Assembly: GCF_900099655.1 (NCBI RefSeq)
Contig: NZ_FNDC01000004.1
Coordinates: 186,001 to 250,000, forward strand
Direction of reading: 5' to 3'
DNA length: 64,000 bases
Origin: Planococcus glaciei
Lineage (GTDB): Bacteria; Bacillota; Bacilli; Bacillales_A; Planococcaceae
Position numbers and translations under genes: made by a program. Below are positions 42,272 through 51,117 of this stretch, piece after piece. Positions within the stretch are counted from its first letter, which is position 1. Every line of letters starts with the position of its first letter. Under the pieces are notes generated by a model. It saw only the letters and a list, made by a program, of their open reading frames with translations, ran no database searches and was not told where the DNA came from.

Positions 42272-43507
42272 ATGAAAATAACTGAAACGACTTTTCCGAT
42301 TACAGAAGTGCGCGAACAATTCCCAGCTTTGAAAAGAACCTATCATGGGAAACCGGCTGCTTATTTTGATGGTCCGGGAGGCTCCCAGGTGGTGAAATCG
42401 TCCATTCAGGCAATTGCGGCTTATATGGAAAACGGCGGCGGAAATTTGCACGGGTGTTTTCCGTCAAGTTGGGAAACCGAAGAAATTATTGCTGAAGCGA
42501 AAAAAGCAGTAGGGGACTTCTTGGGTGTCCAAACGAATGAAGTGGCTTTTGGCGCCAACATGACAACGCTTACGATTGCCATCGCCAATGCGCTAGGCAA
42601 ACAGTTCCAGGCAGGGGATGAAATCGTCGTGACGGAAATGGATCACCGGGCAAACGTCGATCCTTGGCTGTTGATGGCCAAAGACCATGGTTTGACTGTG
42701 CGGTGGATCCAAGTGGATACGGAAACGTTAACACTTGATTTATCGGATTTGAACGACGTCATCAATGAGAAAACCAAATTGGTGGCCATTGGGCTTGCGT
42801 CCAATGCCGTAGGGACGATTATTGACTTGGCGCCCATTGCAAAGCGTGCAAAAGAAGTGGGTGCATGGGTGGCTGCAGATGCTGTCCATGCCGCTCCTCA
42901 TATGCTAATTGACCGCGACCAGATGGGCATTGATATCCTGCTTTGCTCAGCTTATAAATTTTTCGGTCCGCATATCGGCATTGCCGCCATTAAGGAAGAT
43001 ATATTTAAAGACTTGGAGCCGTATAAATTAGTGCCGGCACCAAGCTATTACCCGGATAAACTGGAAACCGGCACGCAAAACCATGAAGGCATTGCGGGAA
43101 TCCAACCGGCTATCGAATTCTTTGCAAGCTTTGGGGAAGGCGAAACACGCAGACAACGGATTGAATCGGGCCTTGTAAAGATTGAGACATATGAAAACAG
43201 CTTGGCAACCCGTTTGCGGGAGGGATTGGCGGCGATCGAAGGAGTCACTTTGTTTGAAGCGGACCGAAGCGTCGCAAAAACGCCAACCATTGCTTTCCAA
43301 GTCAAAGGAACCGCGCCGGAAGAAGTGTGCAAAATCATGGCGGAAGAGCACAGCATTTTTACCGCATCTGGGCACTTTTATGCATCGACGCTGGCTGAAC
43401 GGCTCGACATCAACAAGAGCGGGGGCTGGATCCGCGCAGGACTAGCGCCGTATAATACTTTTGAAGAAGTGGAGCGTTTTATTCAGGCGGTTTCAGAGCT
43501 TAAATAA
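42272..43507 (+). CDS. Class V aminotransferase, cysteine-desulfurase-like
   Basis: A 411-residue PLP enzyme of fold type I. YFDGPGGSQV near the N-terminus and the PLP lysine in CSAYKFFGPHIG are typical of a CsdA-like subgroup of class V enzymes. The short active-site Cys loop of SufS/IscS is not obvious, so it may not be an iron-sulfur desulfurase. AAAAGGGGC precedes the ATG at 42272. No sulfur-transfer partner is adjacent; monocistronic. Confidence 0.78.
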   Translation: MKITETTFPITEVREQFPALKRTYHGKPAAYFDGPGGSQVVKSSIQAIAAYMENGGGNLHGCFPSSWETEEIIAEAKKAVGDFLGVQTNEVAFGANMTTLTIAIANALGKQFQAGDEIVVTEMDHRANVDPWLLMAKDHGLTVRWIQVDTETLTLDLSDLNDVINEKTKLVAIGLASNAVGTIIDLAPIAKRAKEVGAWVAADAVHAAPHMLIDRDQMGIDILLCSAYKFFGPHIGIAAIKEDIFKDLEPYKLVPAPSYYPDKLETGTQNHEGIAGIQPAIEFFASFGEGETRRQRIESGLVKIETYENSLATRLREGLAAIEGVTLFEADRSVAKTPTIAFQVKGTAPEEVCKIMAEEHSIFTASGHFYASTLAERLDINKSGGWIRAGLAPYNTFEEVERFIQAVSELK

Positions 43508-43550
43508 CAAGAGTGTTCAGTGCTTGGATACGCGGCATATAGAAGAGAGG

Positions 43551-43590
43551 AAAGGAGGCAAAAGCTGAATCATCAGCTTTTGCCTCCTTT
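43551..43590. terminator. Hairpin between convergent genes
   Basis: AAAGGAGGCAAAAGCTGA-ATCA-TCAGCTTTTGCCTCCTTT is a perfect 18-bp stem, shared by the aminotransferase and the convergent sortase gene. Confidence 0.85.
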
Positions 43591-43594
43591 GAAC

Positions 43595-44251
43595 TTATGC
43601 ATCCTGTGTTGAAACCAATTTTGCCTGCACGATATAACGCTCAGTTGCATTGCCGATAAAATCAAATGGGTAACAGGTGGTTAGTGTCAAAATGGTTTCA
43701 TTTTTTTCCACAATTACACTGCGGTCTTCTGAGTCAGTAATCCACATGTCGGTAATTTCATAGACGTACAGTTTGTCCTCGTATTCTATCAGCAGTTGAT
43801 CCTGCTTTTCCAGTTCATCCAGTCTAGTAAAAACAGTATCGCGGTGCCCGCTTAAAACTGTATGGCCATGGCCGCCTGGAATCGTGGTGAGATCACTGAC
43901 AAACATGCCGATACCTTTTTTTAAGGTGTCAGGATCAGCTCCCCAGTATACCGAATATTTGTGTTCGATTTTTGGAATCATTAGTGTTGCGGCATTTTCT
44001 CCAAGTTTGCGGTCGATTGCGGTAGTCCAAATAGGTGTGGGAACAAAGCTTGGCTTTTCTATTTTTTTAACAGGATCTGCCGTCTCTGTATTTTCGAGGC
44101 CTGCAGGTGTTTCGACACTTTTATAGATTTTAAGTTCAGCGTCTGTCAGAGCCTGGGCGGAACTTTTCGACGTATGCCATTCCCGAAAACTAAAAATACC
44201 GATTGAAAGGCCGGCCACTATCAATACCAGTCCTAACCATTTTCTCAACAT
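43595..44251 (-). CDS. Class D sortase
   Basis: A 218-residue sortase with one N-terminal membrane anchor (WLGLVLIVAGLSIGIFSF). Catalytic His in VLSGHRDT, Cys in LTLTTCYPF and Arg in ATERYIVQA are present. TLTTCYPF is characteristic of class D. The gene upstream on the same strand encodes a protein ending in LPDTA plus a membrane helix, a form recognised by class D enzymes (LPNTA-like). GAGGTG lies just before the ATG. It is separated from the substrate gene by an intercistronic hairpin. Confidence 0.87.
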   Translation of the reverse strand: MLRKWLGLVLIVAGLSIGIFSFREWHTSKSSAQALTDAELKIYKSVETPAGLENTETADPVKKIEKPSFVPTPIWTTAIDRKLGENAATLMIPKIEHKYSVYWGADPDTLKKGIGMFVSDLTTIPGGHGHTVLSGHRDTVFTRLDELEKQDQLLIEYEDKLYVYEITDMWITDSEDRSVIVEKNETILTLTTCYPFDFIGNATERYIVQAKLVSTQDA

Positions 44252-44263
44252 ATATCACCTCAA

Positions 44264-44297
44264 AGGAAAAAGGCAGGATTGAATCTGCCTTTTAAAA
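44264..44297 (-). terminator. Intercistronic hairpin between the LPDTA protein and sortase genes
   Basis: On the minus strand AAAAGGCAGATTC-AATCCTGCCTTTTT forms a stem with a T-run 10 bases after the substrate gene. Partial termination here would give more substrate than sortase. Confidence 0.65.
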
Positions 44298-44307
44298 AAA
44301 TTAGGTA

Positions 44308-44715
44308 TTAAGCTTGTTGGCTTTTGCGACGAAAAAGCAATAAAGAGCCGAGCCCGGCAATTCCCGCACCAAACAGCATCATAAGAGGATTATTGCTAGC
44401 TGTGTCAGGTAATTTTTCCCCATCCACTACTTCTACTTTGGCAATGTCGGTGGAGGATTCATTCGCTTTTTTGCTGACAAGAAAATTATTGTATTCGCTT
44501 TGACTTACTTCACAAGCCAGGCCATCGTCGTCACCGTCTAAACGATGAGGGTCATTGGTGGCATTGAAACCATTCGCATACCAAAATTCCATGACCTCTT
44601 GCTGAGAAGAGAAATCTCCACAATCTTTGTCATTAATTTCAGCTTGTGTAACAAAAGGGGTGCCTGTAACCAAAAGCAATGCTAATGAACTGCCTAATAC
44701 TGTTTTTTTAAACAT
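44308..44715 (-). CDS. Excalibur-domain surface protein with LPDTA sorting signal
   Basis: A 135-residue exported protein. After the signal peptide (ending near TQAE) comes an Excalibur calcium-binding domain (DKDCGDFSSQQEVMEFW ... DPHRLDGDDDGLACE) with the conserved Cys pair and DxDxDG loop. A short spacer leads to LPDTA, a hydrophobic helix and the basic tail RRKSQQA. It is likely attached to the wall by the adjacent class D sortase. TTGGAGGCG precedes the ATG at a rather long distance. Confidence 0.85.
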   Translation of the reverse strand: MFKKTVLGSSLALLLVTGTPFVTQAEINDKDCGDFSSQQEVMEFWYANGFNATNDPHRLDGDDDGLACEVSQSEYNNFLVSKKANESSTDIAKVEVVDGEKLPDTASNNPLMMLFGAGIAGLGSLLLFRRKSQQA

Positions 44716-44850
44716 GGTCTCTTTTTCGCCTCCAAGTATTAATAGGCAACATTCATTATCTTGCCTTTTTGAAAACTATACTATAGTTTTATATAAATTA
44801 AAATATTTTCCAGTAAAATGAGTGGGAATTTAGAATCATGGCCGGCCTTT

Positions 44851-44879
44851 TTGTTCTTTTCACCAGATGATGGTACAAT
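44851..44879 (+). promoter_or_regulatory. SigA-type promoter of the HEAT-repeat gene
   Basis: TTGTTC (44851-44856) and TACAAT (44874-44879) with a 17-base spacer. Confidence 0.6.
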
Positions 44880-44915
44880 ACATGGATAAGCTTTTCTGCT
44901 AACGGAAGAGACCAT

Positions 44916-44940
44916 TTCATTTTCCAAAAAGGAAAATGAA
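44916..44940 (+). promoter_or_regulatory. 5'-UTR hairpin next to the ribosome site
   Basis: TTCATTTTCC-AAAAA-GGAAAATGAA is a perfect 10-bp stem that ends two bases before the AAAAGGAG ribosome site of the next gene. It could stabilise the message or modulate initiation. Confidence 0.5.
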
Positions 44941-44959
44941 CAAAAGGAGAATGAATTTT

Positions 44960-45412
44960 TTGAGTCAACAATTTAACACAACTTTACCGCCGAATTACGA
45001 CGAATTGAAAAAGGCAGTAAACCGGACAGCGAACTGGAAAGAACGTTTGGCTGCGGTTGAAGAGCTGGGCAAATGGAAGCACAAGCAGACCATTGACATG
45101 TTGACGCACCGCATGGAAAACGATCCGGTCTACAAAGTGCAGCTTGCCGCGTTTGATGCATTGCAGGACTTTGGCTTGGAAGTGGATATGCCGACGCACA
45201 AAAAATTTGATTTGATCAAAGATGCTTCGAAAACGCTTGTGCGCATCAAGAAGAGTTTGCCGCATGACCATAAGTTCGAAGATTTTAAAGTGAAATTGCA
45301 GAAAATGCGTGTGGATATCTATGACACGTACAAAGGCGATAAAGGCGAAGACTTCGATCAGTGGCTTGAAGACCAGTGGAAATCCATCCCTGGAAGACAA
45401 GCAAGAAAGTAA
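44960..45412 (+). CDS. HEAT-repeat protein
   Basis: A 150-residue helical protein with two HEAT-like repeats (NWKERLAAVEELGKWKHKQTIDMLTHRM and PVYKVQLAAFDALQDFG), followed by a charged tail. The TTG at 44960 is listed because AAAAGGAG lies ten bases upstream; an in-frame ATG at 44951 is too close to that site. HEAT proteins serve as protein-interaction scaffolds; no specific role is assigned. Confidence 0.68.
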   Translation: MSQQFNTTLPPNYDELKKAVNRTANWKERLAAVEELGKWKHKQTIDMLTHRMENDPVYKVQLAAFDALQDFGLEVDMPTHKKFDLIKDASKTLVRIKKSLPHDHKFEDFKVKLQKMRVDIYDTYKGDKGEDFDQWLEDQWKSIPGRQARK

Positions 45413-45414
45413 AT

Positions 45415-45461
45415 GAAAAGCCGTTTCCTCAGTTGAAGAACTGAAGAAACGGCTTTTTTTA
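45415..45461. terminator. Bidirectional terminator
   Basis: AAAAGCCGTTTCCTCAGTT-GAAG-AACTGAAGAAACGGCTTTTTTT, shared by the HEAT gene and the convergent phzF-like gene. Confidence 0.88.
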
Positions 45462-45471
45462 TGGTGCGAGT

Positions 45472-46395
45472 TTAATCCCGAAGAATAATCTGCCCTTTGC
45501 CCATGCTGACAGACTGACCGCCAATTTTCACGTCGCTGATACGGCTTCCGGTTTTGGTAAGGGAGATGTCAATGTAGCTGGGACGCTGGATTTCGAACCC
45601 CTGCTCATTGCGAATCGTGTAGTTGCCGTCTTTCGAAGGCGGGATGACGCTATGCTCCACCAAGTAAGCGCCAAGCGGTCCGCCTGCGGCACCGGTTGCC
45701 GGGTCTTCCGGAATGCCCATTGCCGGTGCAAACATGCGGCTGTGGACGGTGGAGTGCTTTTCTTCTGTTTGCATCGTGAAAACGAATATATGCTGGGTAT
45801 ACGGATTTTTACTGAATTGCCGCTCCCAAATATCTACCCGGAAGTTGATGTCTTTCATTGCCGCTAACGTGCGGACGGGGATAAAGAGAAAAGGGACGCC
45901 CGATGAAACGGATTGAATGGGAAAACGCTGGTCCAAATCTTTCGGAGACAGCGACAGTAAATCGGCAGCCAAACCTGGTTTTTGAAACTGGCTGCCAAAA
46001 ACGGGAAGCGGCTGTGTCATTTCGACTTTTGAGATGGCCGTTCTTTCTTTATAAACAGTCACCGGAATCTCACCGATTTGTTCCTCCAAAATCCAATGGT
46101 TTTGCCCAGGTTCCGTTGGGATCAGGCCTTTATCAGCAAGGACGAAAGAAGCGCCCACTGTAGGGTGACCGGCCATCGGCAACTCTACTTTCGGTGTGAA
46201 AATCCGCAGGCTTTTTTGATTGTCGGGATTCTTGGGCGGGAGAATGAACACCGTTTCGGATAGATTCAGTTCTCCTGCAATTTTCTGCATCGTTTCCGTC
46301 GGCAATTCGATTTCATCGTGGAACACCGCCAATTGATTGCCGCCAAAAGGGCTATTGGTAAACACATCGATCAATTCATAGTTTAAGCTCGTCAT
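45472..46395 (-). CDS. PhzF-family isomerase/epimerase
   Basis: About 307 residues, DAP-epimerase-like fold. The N-terminal VFTNSPFGGNQLAVF, the catalytic Glu in LNLSETVF and the AGHPTVGASFVLAD and EDPATGAAGGPLGAYL signatures are all present. Family members isomerise small acids; the physiological substrate is unknown. GGAGGCAGG precedes the ATG at 46395. It lies 29 bases downstream of the sirtuin gene and is probably cotranscribed with it. Confidence 0.85.
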   Translation of the reverse strand: MTSLNYELIDVFTNSPFGGNQLAVFHDEIELPTETMQKIAGELNLSETVFILPPKNPDNQKSLRIFTPKVELPMAGHPTVGASFVLADKGLIPTEPGQNHWILEEQIGEIPVTVYKERTAISKVEMTQPLPVFGSQFQKPGLAADLLSLSPKDLDQRFPIQSVSSGVPFLFIPVRTLAAMKDINFRVDIWERQFSKNPYTQHIFVFTMQTEEKHSTVHSRMFAPAMGIPEDPATGAAGGPLGAYLVEHSVIPPSKDGNYTIRNEQGFEIQRPSYIDISLTKTGSRISDVKIGGQSVSMGKGQIILRD

Positions 46396-46424
46396 AGCCT
46401 GCCTCCATTCTTTATCTTTTAAAG

Positions 46425-47141
46425 TTATTTCAGCATCCCGGCCCATTCCGCCAGCACTTCGCCAATTTTCCGGTCATGGATCACTTCGTCGGCGTATTGG
46501 TCGAGCGGTGTTTCTTCCTGGTTGACAATGACGAGCCGTGCGCCGTTTTCTTTTGCGATAAGCGGAAATTGGTTGGCCGGGGTGACCGTGAGCGAAGAAC
46601 CGAGAACGATGAACAATTCGGCGCGGGCAGCTTCTTCAAATGCCCAATTAAACGCTTCTTCCGGCAGCATTTCCCCAAACAGCACGACTGATGGGCGCAA
46701 GAGGCCGCCGCAGGCTACACATTGATAAGTTTCGTTTGCATATTCCGTGCTGCTGTAAACGGTGCCGCAGGAATTGCAATGGACCTTCTTCAATGTGCCA
46801 TGCAATTCGGCAACTTGCTTGCTGCCCGCTTGCTGATGGAAGCCGTCGACATTTTGGGTAATGATCGCTTGGATCAATCCCCGGTCTTCCCATTCCGCGA
46901 GCAGCTGATGTCCGCGGTGCGGATGGTATTCATTTACGCCAATCACCCGTTTGCGGTAGAATTCGATAAACTCTTCGACATTATTATTCAAAGCTGAGAC
47001 GCTGGCCACCTGGCTGGGGTCTTTTTGCTGCCAAAGGCCTTGATTGGCTGAGCGGAAATCCGGTAATCCGCTTTCCGTAGACATGCCAGCGCCCGTAAAC
47101 ACGACCGTGTGATTTGAAGATAGAAGCCATTCCCTGATCAT
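46425..47141 (-). CDS. NAD-dependent protein deacylase, Sir2 family
   Basis: A 238-residue sirtuin. Motifs in order: FTGAGMSTESGLPDFR, TQNVDGFHQQAG, catalytic His in ELHGTL, a four-Cys zinc site (CNSCGTV ... CVACGG), and GSSLTVTPANQFP. It removes acyl groups from lysines using NAD+ in the cytoplasm. It is the first gene of a two-gene unit with phzF. Confidence 0.88.
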   Translation of the reverse strand: MIREWLLSSNHTVVFTGAGMSTESGLPDFRSANQGLWQQKDPSQVASVSALNNNVEEFIEFYRKRVIGVNEYHPHRGHQLLAEWEDRGLIQAIITQNVDGFHQQAGSKQVAELHGTLKKVHCNSCGTVYSSTEYANETYQCVACGGLLRPSVVLFGEMLPEEAFNWAFEEAARAELFIVLGSSLTVTPANQFPLIAKENGARLVIVNQEETPLDQYADEVIHDRKIGEVLAEWAGMLK

Positions 47142-47314
47142 AAAGACACCCGCCTTTAAAGAAAATTCTGTTAATGACAGTATATCGAATCTGAAGCGAA
47201 ATTGTTATTATTATGAATGCTTGAAAATAAGCGGTATTGAAGGGATTCATGTGCCATACAGCGAATAAAAAAGAAAGATGTTTTCGGAAGGCAAAGAGAG
47301 GTGGGAAGACTTCA

Positions 47315-48274
47315 ATGAAGTATTCAAATCTAGGGAAATCAGGATTGCGTGTTTCAAACTTAAGCCTTGGGACAATGGCATTCGGCAGATGGATTGATGA
47401 AGCTGCTTCTGCTGAAATTCTGGACCGTTCCATCGATGCCGGCATTAACTTGATTGATACGGCGAACTTTTACGGCAAAGGGCAGGATGAAGCGTTTAAA
47501 TACGGAACAGGCGAGTCGGAAGAAATTATCGGACGCCATTTAAAAGGCAAAAGGGACAAAATCGTTTTGGCCACTAAAGTGGGGCTGCCGGTCGGACAAT
47601 ATGTCAATGATGCAGGTTTATCCAAATTCCATATTCACCGGGAAGTGGAAAAGTCGTTGACGCGCCTTAATACGGATTACATTGATTTGTATCAAGTCCA
47701 CCGTTTTGACAGGCGTACGCCACTTGAGGAAACTCTTTCTGCCTTGACAGAACTCGTCAAGCAAGGAAAAGTCCGCTATATCGGCTGTTCAAATTATGCA
47801 GCGTGGCAAATGGCGAAAGCGAACGGCCTAAGTGCTTTTCACCGGCTTGAACATTTTATCTGCTCCCAGTCCCCATATAATCTGCTGTCCCGGGAGCTGG
47901 AACAAGAAGTGATTCCATTTTGCCAATCTGAGAAAATGGGGCTGCTGGTTTACAGCCCGATGGCCCGCGGCATGTTGTCCGGCAAATACACATCTAAAGC
48001 AGATTTGCCGCAAGACAGCCGGGCAGCTAAAGGGGAGCAGCTCATCCAACCATATTTCACCGACCAGAATTTTGAAAGAGTAGCGAAGTACAAACAACTG
48101 GCTGAAGAACAGAAAGTGAATCTTTCTCAGTTTTCATTGGCATGGATTTTAAATCAGCCTGTGGTCACATCAGCAATTATCGGGGCCAGCAAACCTCAGC
48201 ATGTAACAGAAGCGGTAGCAATCAGCGACTGGAAATGGTCCGAGGAATTGATGGGAGCCGCAACAGCATTGTAA
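47315..48274 (+). CDS. Aldo/keto reductase
   Basis: A 319-residue AKR. Catalytic positions are seen in DTANFYGKG (Asp, Tyr), LATKVG (Lys) and YQVHRFD (His). AGAGAGGTGGG precedes the ATG at 47315. The following ROK kinase and GH13 glucosidase genes are 35 and 49 bases apart, so all three form an operon. It may act on a sugar-derived carbonyl. Confidence 0.82.
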   Translation: MKYSNLGKSGLRVSNLSLGTMAFGRWIDEAASAEILDRSIDAGINLIDTANFYGKGQDEAFKYGTGESEEIIGRHLKGKRDKIVLATKVGLPVGQYVNDAGLSKFHIHREVEKSLTRLNTDYIDLYQVHRFDRRTPLEETLSALTELVKQGKVRYIGCSNYAAWQMAKANGLSAFHRLEHFICSQSPYNLLSRELEQEVIPFCQSEKMGLLVYSPMARGMLSGKYTSKADLPQDSRAAKGEQLIQPYFTDQNFERVAKYKQLAEEQKVNLSQFSLAWILNQPVVTSAIIGASKPQHVTEAVAISDWKWSEELMGAATAL

Positions 48275-48309
48275 TAAGGAAATCCAGCAAACAAGAAAAG
48301 AGGAAAAAA

Positions 48310-49182
48310 ATGAACAAGGTATTAGGCATAGATATTGGGGGAACAAAGATCCGAATGGCGATCGTTGGCCAAGGAGGCGAACTAAGCTTTGATGAGACAG
48401 TTCCAACTAAAACACCGTTGTATCCTTATCTCGAAGATCAAGTTATGCGCATTCTCAAACTTCATCCCGAAGTGGGCGCAATTGGCATTGGCACACACGG
48501 ATTTGTCGATCCGGCTAAAGGAAAAGTGATTTACGCCACAGACATTTTGCCAGGCTGGACAGGGACCGACTTGAAAGAGCAATTGGAACGCGCGACAGGA
48601 AAACGGGTTGAGGTGGACAACGATGCGAATTGCGCGGCTTTGGCTGAAGCCAAGATAGGGGCAGCTAAAGGCAAAAGTCGCGTCGTCTGCTTAACGCTTG
48701 GGACGGGCCTTGGCGGCGGCATTATTTGGGACGGTAAGCTGTTGAGCGGCGGACCGCACGGAGGCGCTGCTGAAATCGGGCATATGATTTTGCAGCCAAA
48801 TGGCGTATTGTGCCCTTGCGGACGCCGGGGATGTTATGAGCAATATGTTTCCGGGACAGCGTTGAACCGGCGCATTCAGGAAGCCGGCCTTTCCATCAAT
48901 TCACGGGAGCTTTTTGAAGTGGCTGCGAGCAATCCAAAAGCCCGGCAATTGGTCCAGGAATTTACAGCGGACCTGGCCCAAGGCGTCAGTTCGCTGCAAG
49001 CCATATTTGATATGGACATGGTCGTAATCGGCGGCGGGGTTTCAGAATCAGCTGCGCTTTGGTGGGATCCGTTCATGCAGCAGCTTGAGCCGCTGCTCTT
49101 AAATCCTCTGTCTGTAAAAGTCGCCGAATTCGGCAACGAAGCTGGGGTTCTCGGAGCTGCATTATTGATAGATGGTGAGTAA
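48310..49182 (+). CDS. ROK-family sugar kinase (glucokinase-like)
   Basis: A 290-residue kinase: phosphate-binding GIDIGGTKIRMAIV, sugar/ATP-site EVDNDANCAALAE, GTGLGGGI, and the ROK zinc motif CPCGRRGCYE after AAEIGH. No DNA-binding N-domain, so it is an enzyme rather than a repressor. It should phosphorylate glucose released by the glucosidase encoded next to it and by the GH65 phosphorylase at 13-15 kb. AAGAGGAAAA precedes the ATG at 48310. Confidence 0.87.
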   Translation: MNKVLGIDIGGTKIRMAIVGQGGELSFDETVPTKTPLYPYLEDQVMRILKLHPEVGAIGIGTHGFVDPAKGKVIYATDILPGWTGTDLKEQLERATGKRVEVDNDANCAALAEAKIGAAKGKSRVVCLTLGTGLGGGIIWDGKLLSGGPHGGAAEIGHMILQPNGVLCPCGRRGCYEQYVSGTALNRRIQEAGLSINSRELFEVAASNPKARQLVQEFTADLAQGVSSLQAIFDMDMVVIGGGVSESAALWWDPFMQQLEPLLLNPLSVKVAEFGNEAGVLGAALLIDGE

Positions 49183-49231
49183 ATTGTAGATGGCACTGGT
49201 ACTTGTCCTAAAGAAGTGAGGAGGGTCGGCC

Positions 49232-50851
49232 ATGAAGAAAACCTGGTGGAAAGAAGCGGTCGTCTATCAGATTTATCCCCGCAGTTTCAAAGATTCCGAT
49301 GGCGATGGCATCGGAGATTTGAAAGGCGTCATGCAGAAGCTGGATTATTTGGTCGAATTGGGAATCGACATCATCTGGATTTGTCCGATGTATAAATCAC
49401 CGAATATAGACAATGGCTACGATATCAGCGACTTTCAGGACATTATGGAAGAAATGGGGACGATGGATGATTTCGACCGCTTGTTGGACGGAGTGCATAA
49501 ACGGGGGATGAAGCTGATCCTGGATTTGGTGCTGAACCATACAAGCGACGAACATCCCTGGTTTATCGAATCCCGTTCTTCACTGGATAACCCCAAGCGG
49601 GACTGGTATATCTGGCGGGAAGAGCCGACCAATTGGGAAAGCATTTTCAGCGGCCCTGCCTGGACATTTGATGAAACGACGCGTCAATATTACCTTCATC
49701 TTTACGCAGAAAAGCAGCCCGACGTGAATTGGGAAAACCCTGATTTACGGCGTGCGCTGTATGACATGACCACTTGGTGGCTAGATAAGGGAGTGGATGG
49801 TTTTCGCCTGGATGCTATCAGCCACATCAAAAAAGACTATTCCAATATGCCGAACCCAAAAGGGCGCGGCTATGTGCCGGCTTGGGAAAAAATGACCGAT
49901 GTCGAAGGGATCCTCGATTTTCTGAAGGAACTTCGGGAAGAAACATTCGCAAGATATGATGTGATGACGGTAGGCGAAGCGAATGGCGTGACCACAGACG
50001 AAATCGATGAATGGATCGGCGAAAAACACGGCGTCATGGACATGCTGTTCCAATTCGAAACCTGGTATCTCCGGAAACCCGACGAGCCGTGCGGCGTCAA
50101 TGTCGATGCCCTTAAAGGCGTTTTAACCCGCTGGCAGGAAGCGGCCCAAGGAATCAGCTGGAACGCTTTGTACGTGGAAAACCACGACCGTTCGCGCATC
50201 GTTTCGACATGGGGGGACGATACGGTTTATTGGCGTGAAAGCGCAACAGCCGTCGGTTTTATGTATTTTTTTATGCAAGGCACTCCCTTTATCTATCAGG
50301 GACAGGAAATCGGCATGACCAATGCGCCGTTTGAAGACCTTGTTTTGTACCATGACGTCAAAACCTTAAATTTTTACCGCTATAAAAAAGCGGAAGGGAT
50401 AGAGCACGAAGCCATTATGCAAATGATTAAAATGAACAGCCGTGACCATTCCCGCACGCCTATGCAGTGGCAAGGCGAAGGGTATGGGGGCTTTTCAACT
50501 TCAAAGCCATGGCTGGATTTAAATCCAAACTACACATGGCTGAACGTGGAAGCACAGCGGCAAAATTCCTTGTCGGTTTTGAATTTATATAAGCAGATGA
50601 TTGCTTTGCGGAAAAACAAAGAGGTTTTGGTTTATGGCGCCTATAAATTATTCAAGACCTGGTATTCCTGCGTCTATGCCTACACAAGAGAAGACGAAAA
50701 GGAAAAAGTGCTTGTTCTATCAAATTTAAAAGACGAACTTTACGCCTGGTCGCCGCCGGAAGGGGCTGTCCTGCTGCTTTGCAATTACGGCGCAGAAGAT
50801 CCTTACAGTTTACGGCCTTATGAAGCCCGGGTTTATCAATTGAAAAAGTAA
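49232..50851 (+). CDS. GH13 alpha-glucosidase / oligo-1,6-glucosidase
   Basis: A 539-residue (beta/alpha)8 enzyme: KEAVVYQIYPRSF opening, the first conserved region DLVLNHTSDEHPWF, nucleophile Asp in DGFRLDAIS, acid Glu in TVGEANG and stabiliser Asp in VENHDRSR. No signal peptide, so it acts on imported sugars. The residue after the nucleophile is Ala rather than the Val common in strict 1,6-glucosidases, so alpha-1,4 or mixed specificity is possible. GTGAGGAGGG precedes the ATG. Last gene of the operon. Confidence 0.85.
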   Translation: MKKTWWKEAVVYQIYPRSFKDSDGDGIGDLKGVMQKLDYLVELGIDIIWICPMYKSPNIDNGYDISDFQDIMEEMGTMDDFDRLLDGVHKRGMKLILDLVLNHTSDEHPWFIESRSSLDNPKRDWYIWREEPTNWESIFSGPAWTFDETTRQYYLHLYAEKQPDVNWENPDLRRALYDMTTWWLDKGVDGFRLDAISHIKKDYSNMPNPKGRGYVPAWEKMTDVEGILDFLKELREETFARYDVMTVGEANGVTTDEIDEWIGEKHGVMDMLFQFETWYLRKPDEPCGVNVDALKGVLTRWQEAAQGISWNALYVENHDRSRIVSTWGDDTVYWRESATAVGFMYFFMQGTPFIYQGQEIGMTNAPFEDLVLYHDVKTLNFYRYKKAEGIEHEAIMQMIKMNSRDHSRTPMQWQGEGYGGFSTSKPWLDLNPNYTWLNVEAQRQNSLSVLNLYKQMIALRKNKEVLVYGAYKLFKTWYSCVYAYTREDEKEKVLVLSNLKDELYAWSPPEGAVLLLCNYGAEDPYSLRPYEARVYQLKK

Positions 50852-50863
50852 AAATCCCTTTCT

Positions 50864-50892
50864 AAAACCACTTTTCTCAAGTGGTTTTATTT
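50864..50892 (+). terminator. Terminator after the glucosidase gene
   Basis: AAAACCACTT-TTCTC-AAGTGGTTTT followed by ATTTATTT. Confidence 0.8.
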
Positions 50893-51055
50893 ATTTCCTC
50901 TAATAAAATAAAAGGCACGCCAATATGCGTATATCGATAGAACTAATTTCTTTAATTTCCTAAAAAAGCCCTTTCATTTTCCCAATTACGCAATCCCTAA
51001 TTATCTGATAACTTAAGTGTACGGCATAGCTTCTCAAGCAGAAGCGGTCAGGCTG

Positions 51056-51071
51056 ATGCAGGACGCTGCAT
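51056..51071. promoter_or_regulatory. PlcR-box-like inverted repeat upstream of the subtilisin gene
   Basis: ATGCA-GGACGC-TGCAT is a perfect 5-bp inverted repeat (six bases if extended inward) 47 bases before the protease start. Its ATGNA...TNCAT arms recall the PlcR box (TATGNAN4TNCATA), but the spacing is six rather than four. It could be the operator of the RRNPP regulator encoded downstream. Confidence 0.35.
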
Positions 51072-51117
51072 GTGGTATTGAGTGCCTAAAAATCATGAGG
51101 GTAAAGGGGATTGAACG

